Source: an uncultured Pelagibacteraceae bacterium (GTDB lineage: Bacteria > Pseudomonadota > Alphaproteobacteria > Pelagibacterales > Pelagibacteraceae). From it: DNA of 64,000 bases. Positions 63,366 to 64,000 of this stretch are shown here, piece by piece. Numbering within the stretch: the stretch's first letter is position 1; the number at the start of each line of letters is the position of its first letter. The notes beneath the pieces are model-generated. The model saw nothing but the letters and a program-made list of their open reading frames with translations, did no database searches and was not told the DNA's origin. Made by a program: the position numbers and the translations under genes. The DNA lies in assembly GCA_902516625.1 (NCBI GenBank), contig CABXYU010000002.1, positions 26,411 through 90,410 of the forward strand. Direction: 5' to 3'.

Positions 63366-64000
63366 CGCCATTTCAGTACCTTTTTTTAAACAATCTTCTT
63401 GTGAAAATTTCTTTAAATAACCATGAAGAAACCCTGCAGCAAAGAGGTCACCTGCACCGGTAAGATCTATAATTTTAAGGTTTTCTAAAACTTGAGCAGT
63501 CGTAACTTTGTCACCAAATATCGAAATAGCACCCTTGTCTCCTCTTGTAATAACTAATTGTTTTTTAATTTCTTTTCCAAATGCAATTACATCATCAAAT
63601 TTTTTTGCATTTATTAAGGACGAGATTTCCTGCTCATTAGCAAAAGTAATATCCAATTTATTTTTTACAAGTTCTAGAAAGTTTTCTTTATGCCTATCAA
63701 CACAAAATTTATCAGATAGTGACATTGCAACCTTCCTGGCACAATTGATAGCTTTATTAAAAGCTTTTTTTGGATCCCCCTCGTCCCATAAATATCCCTC
63801 AAGAAATATCATTTCACTTTGATTTATTGCTTCTTTATCAATATCATTTTCACTAATTTTTCCCGCTGTTCCAAGAAACGTGCACATTGTTCTTTCAGAA
63901 TCTGGTGTAACCAAGATTAAACAAGTTCCAGTAGGAAGGGCCTCTTTTTTTTTATTATAAAAATAAGTAACTTTTTCTTTTTTTAAACCATTTTCATATT
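63330..64000 (-). CDS. PfkB-family (adenosine-kinase-like) sugar/nucleoside kinase, 5' end outside window
   Basis: A reading frame open to the right edge encodes the C-terminal ~220 residues of a ribokinase-family protein. Upstream of the visible TTG the frame continues in family sequence (EALPTGTCLILVTPDSERTM), so it is truncated by the window. ERTMCTFLGTAG, ELTNxE-like FANEQEISSL, and IDLTGAGDLFAAGFLHGYL with the catalytic Asp are present. The pattern LVTPDxERTM is typical of the adenosine/inosine-guanosine kinase branch. The 3' end overlaps the ArfA-like gene. Confidence 0.88.
   Translation of the reverse strand, partial: YENGLKKEKVTYFYNKKKEALPTGTCLILVTPDSERTMCTFLGTAGKISENDIDKEAINQSEMIFLEGYLWDEGDPKKAFNKAINCARKVAMSLSDKFCVDRHKENFLELVKNKLDITFANEQEISSLINAKKFDDVIAFGKEIKKQLVITRGDKGAISIFGDKVTTAQVLENLKIIDLTGAGDLFAAGFLHGYLKKFSQEDCLKKGTEMASKVIQQIGARL

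Noticed and set aside
1-64000. Insertion sequences, prophage genes, CRISPR arrays, retrons or toxin-antitoxin pairs
   Set aside because: I looked for repeated spacers, transposase/integrase motifs, reverse transcriptase and phage genes and saw none; a formal search would be needed to exclude short elements.

Overview
The window is about 30% G+C, almost entirely coding (no gene-free stretch reaches 300 bases), and packed with 1-4 base stop/start overlaps. Gene order and products point to a streamlined marine alphaproteobacterium of the SAR11/Pelagibacter type. The right-hand two thirds keep the classic alphaproteobacterial origin neighbourhood. That species assignment is inferred from gene content and composition; no search was run.

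Region by region: 1-5.5 kb holds a truncated membrane gene, a PsiE-like protein and a photolyase/cryptochrome islet. The islet has an FAD-domain photolyase relative, a PhrB-type photolyase with a DUF2256 mini-gene and an amidotransferase behind it, an atypical SDR and an ABM-fold protein. 5.5-9.3 kb encodes a PQQ-type sugar dehydrogenase, a metallo-beta-lactamase-fold hydrolase and a divergent O-GlcNAc-transferase-like protein. 9.3-18 kb carries folD, a YggT protein, an MscS channel, hemC/hemD, tsaD, an EVE protein and acetyl-CoA synthetase. 18-20 kb is a two-subunit sodium:solute symporter. 20.2-24.4 kb is rpe, heparinase II/III-like and purH. 24.4-30.7 kb has tRNA-Gly, phhB, a UbiH-like hydroxylase, ftsK, lolA and small genes. 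30.5-34.6 kb is a minus-strand his operon (hisB-hisH-lipoprotein-hisA-hisF-lyase-like-hisE) with two non-his genes inside it. 34.7-36.6 kb is hslVU.

From 36.6 to 55 kb the layout is that of an origin. A mostly minus-strand arm (ppsR-maf-aroE-coaE-dnaQ, with secB-fxsA nearby) and a plus-strand arm (hemE-hemH-hemG-rho-TPR/GT41-mnmE-mnmG-rsmG-parA-parB) diverge from a 277-base AT-rich gap at 41882-42158. I read that gap as oriC. A near-perfect parS sits inside rsmG, so origin, partition site and ParAB lie within 12 kb. holA-lptE-leuS-DUF3576 follow on the minus strand. 58.2-59.4 kb is a strongly expressed-looking porin with a clean terminator. The right end holds a TPR-sulfotransferase, a ThiE/TenI-like protein, YggS, an L,D-transpeptidase-like protein, an OmpR-type DNA-binding protein, a short ArfA-like rescue factor and a truncated PfkB kinase.

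The most interesting items are small genes that are easy to miss (DUF2256 at 2867-2995, the lipoprotein at 33216-33368, ArfA-like at 63225-63365), the two unusual photolyase relatives, several genes whose likely promoters leave little or no 5' leader, and a shared 26-base upstream motif before rho and mnmG. I saw no insertion sequence, prophage or CRISPR array.
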